From an uncultured bacterium (GTDB lineage Bacteria; Planctomycetota; Uabimicrobiia; Uabimicrobiales; JABWCH01), in NCBI GenBank assembly GCA_938003875.1, contig CALKWO010000134.1, positions 21,137 to 85,136 of the forward strand: a stretch of 64,000 nucleotides of DNA. Direction: 5' to 3'. A program made the translations under genes and the position numbers. Below are positions 63,429-64,000 of this stretch, one piece after another (position 1 is the stretch's first letter; each line of letters opens with the position of its first letter). The notes beneath the pieces were generated by a model. The model was not told the DNA's origin and did no database searches. It saw nothing but the letters and a program-made list of their open reading frames with translations.

Positions 63429-63820
63429 GTGACCCAAAAAGAGCAAGAGAATAAAATAGGCGATCCAGAAGAGCTAAAAAATAAAGACCCAGAGAGAATA
63501 AAGCTAGACCAGGCAATCAAATCTTTGTTTTCTGTAACCAATAGACTTCTCGTCATGATGTTGAACAGCCTTTTTCAAGAAAATTTCGATTTAAAAGAAA
63601 CAAAAGTCCTATTGGAAAGCAATGAGTTTGTTGTGGAAGACTACCATATCATATGAAATATTGGGAATATAGCAATCAAGATATTATACATAAAAAAATA
63701 TATCCCTTATTGCCTTTGCAAGTATATAAGCTGAAACGAAAGCTTCACAATGTTAAAAAACGGGTAGGCGACAACTCCGCAGAACTGAGAGAACTAATCT
63801 GAGAAGCGAAAGAGACCACA
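63429..63820 (+). pseudogene. Broken Rpn-family (PD-(D/E)XK) nuclease/transposase-like gene
   Basis: The plus frame from the GTG at 63429 encodes 75 residues ending EDYHII. They resemble the start of Rpn/YhgA-like nucleases (LDQAIKSLFSVTNRLLVMML, NEFVVEDYHII). The ATG overlapping that stop opens a second frame, MKYWEYSNQDIIHKK, then LLPLQVYKLKRKL, typical of the later part of the same family. That frame ends in TGA near 63801, after which EAKETTRNVL-like sequence continues. The catalytic centre between the two parts is missing, so an internal deletion and a nonsense codon have disabled the gene. Confidence 0.6.
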
Positions 63821-63852
63821 AGAAATGTCTTAGAGGAATCCAGCAGAAAATC

Positions 63853-63912
63853 CGTAGTCGCAGGGTTGCGGAAAAAAGCCCTTTCTTCTCCAAAGCCAAA
63901 CGCCAACGCATC
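63853..63912 (-). repeat. GC-rich interspersed ~70-bp repeat, copy D
   Basis: Contains GTAGTCGCAGGGTTGCGG, AAAAAAGCCCTTTCTTCTCC and AAACGCCAACGCATCC, the reverse-complement pattern of the copy at 34473. It overlaps the end of the nuclease pseudogene. The last ~90 bp of the window show nothing further. Confidence 0.75.
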
Positions 63913-64000
63913 CTTAAAGATTACGATTAAGATTACGCTTAAGACAAAACTATAATTTCCTATACAGCAAGAATAATTGGGTGAGAATTTTTCGGAGTGA

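Noticed and set aside
1..64000. CRISPR arrays, tRNA and rRNA genes
   Set aside because: I saw no regularly spaced repeats, no tRNA-like cloverleaf and no rRNA sequence; repeats found are dispersed or palindromic.

Overview
This AT-rich bacterial window carries about 40 genes in short operons on both strands. Several traits point to a Planctomycetota/PVC-type or similar environmental Gram-negative bacterium: three proteins with PEP-CTERM-like tails, Hanks-type Ser/Thr kinases (one with an FHA domain), a type II secretion/type IV pilus E-F pair, a DUF11 lipoprotein, and many dispersed non-coding repeats. No rRNA, tRNA or marker gene is present, so this placement is tentative.

Layout. 1-7.4 kb (minus strand): a partial DUF21 transporter, gspF, gspE, a DPP-IV-type S9 peptidase, rdgB and adenosine deaminase (add). 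7.46-8.27 kb: what looks like a complete ORF-less group II intron in the 5' leader of add, with a canonical 34-nt domain V. 8.4-8.7 kb: an RNHCP zinc-ribbon protein. 8.9-24.5 kb: an accessory island of P-loop NTPase (STAND/AAA) proteins, membrane-linked proteases and a phospholipase. It holds a pentapeptide/WD40/HEAT/NTPase giant, an NTPase joined to a catalytically dead subtilase, a convergent membrane patatin plus intact subtilase fusion with a small membrane partner, and two tandem NTPases of which the second has TPRs. A degraded copy of the tail of the last gene lies at the left edge of the island. This is the best candidate for an undescribed conflict or signalling system.

24.7-43.3 kb: PEP-CTERM proteins, an eboC-eboE pair, an RluA-type pseudouridine synthase, an FtsX-type permease, a DUF11 lipoprotein, metF, a PQQ-type beta-propeller protein, a Ser/Thr kinase, a GH3 beta-glucosidase, a third surface protein, two small proteins, and an ftsL-ftsI pair. 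43.3-43.8 kb: a MITE-like element with 15-bp terminal inverted repeats beside one copy of an interspersed repeat. 43.8-50.0 kb (minus): a tightly coupled operon of a fourfold-repeat membrane protein, FHA-kinase, GHL10-type hydrolase, TPR protein and a response regulator with DUF4388. 50.3-54.3 kb: a very large hybrid histidine kinase. 54.4-58.3 kb: a group 3b [NiFe]-hydrogenase (sulfhydrogenase) operon in the order beta-gamma-delta-alpha. 58.9-63.0 kb: a divergent ATP-grasp protein coupled to an SMC-like (Smc5/6-resembling) ATPase. 63.0-64.0 kb: repeats and a broken Rpn-family nuclease gene.

Taken together, the window mixes housekeeping metabolism (nucleotide sanitation, folate, division), cytosolic H2/NAD(P)H metabolism, phospho-signalling and surface proteins with a large accessory island and an unusually rich set of palindromic intergenic repeats.
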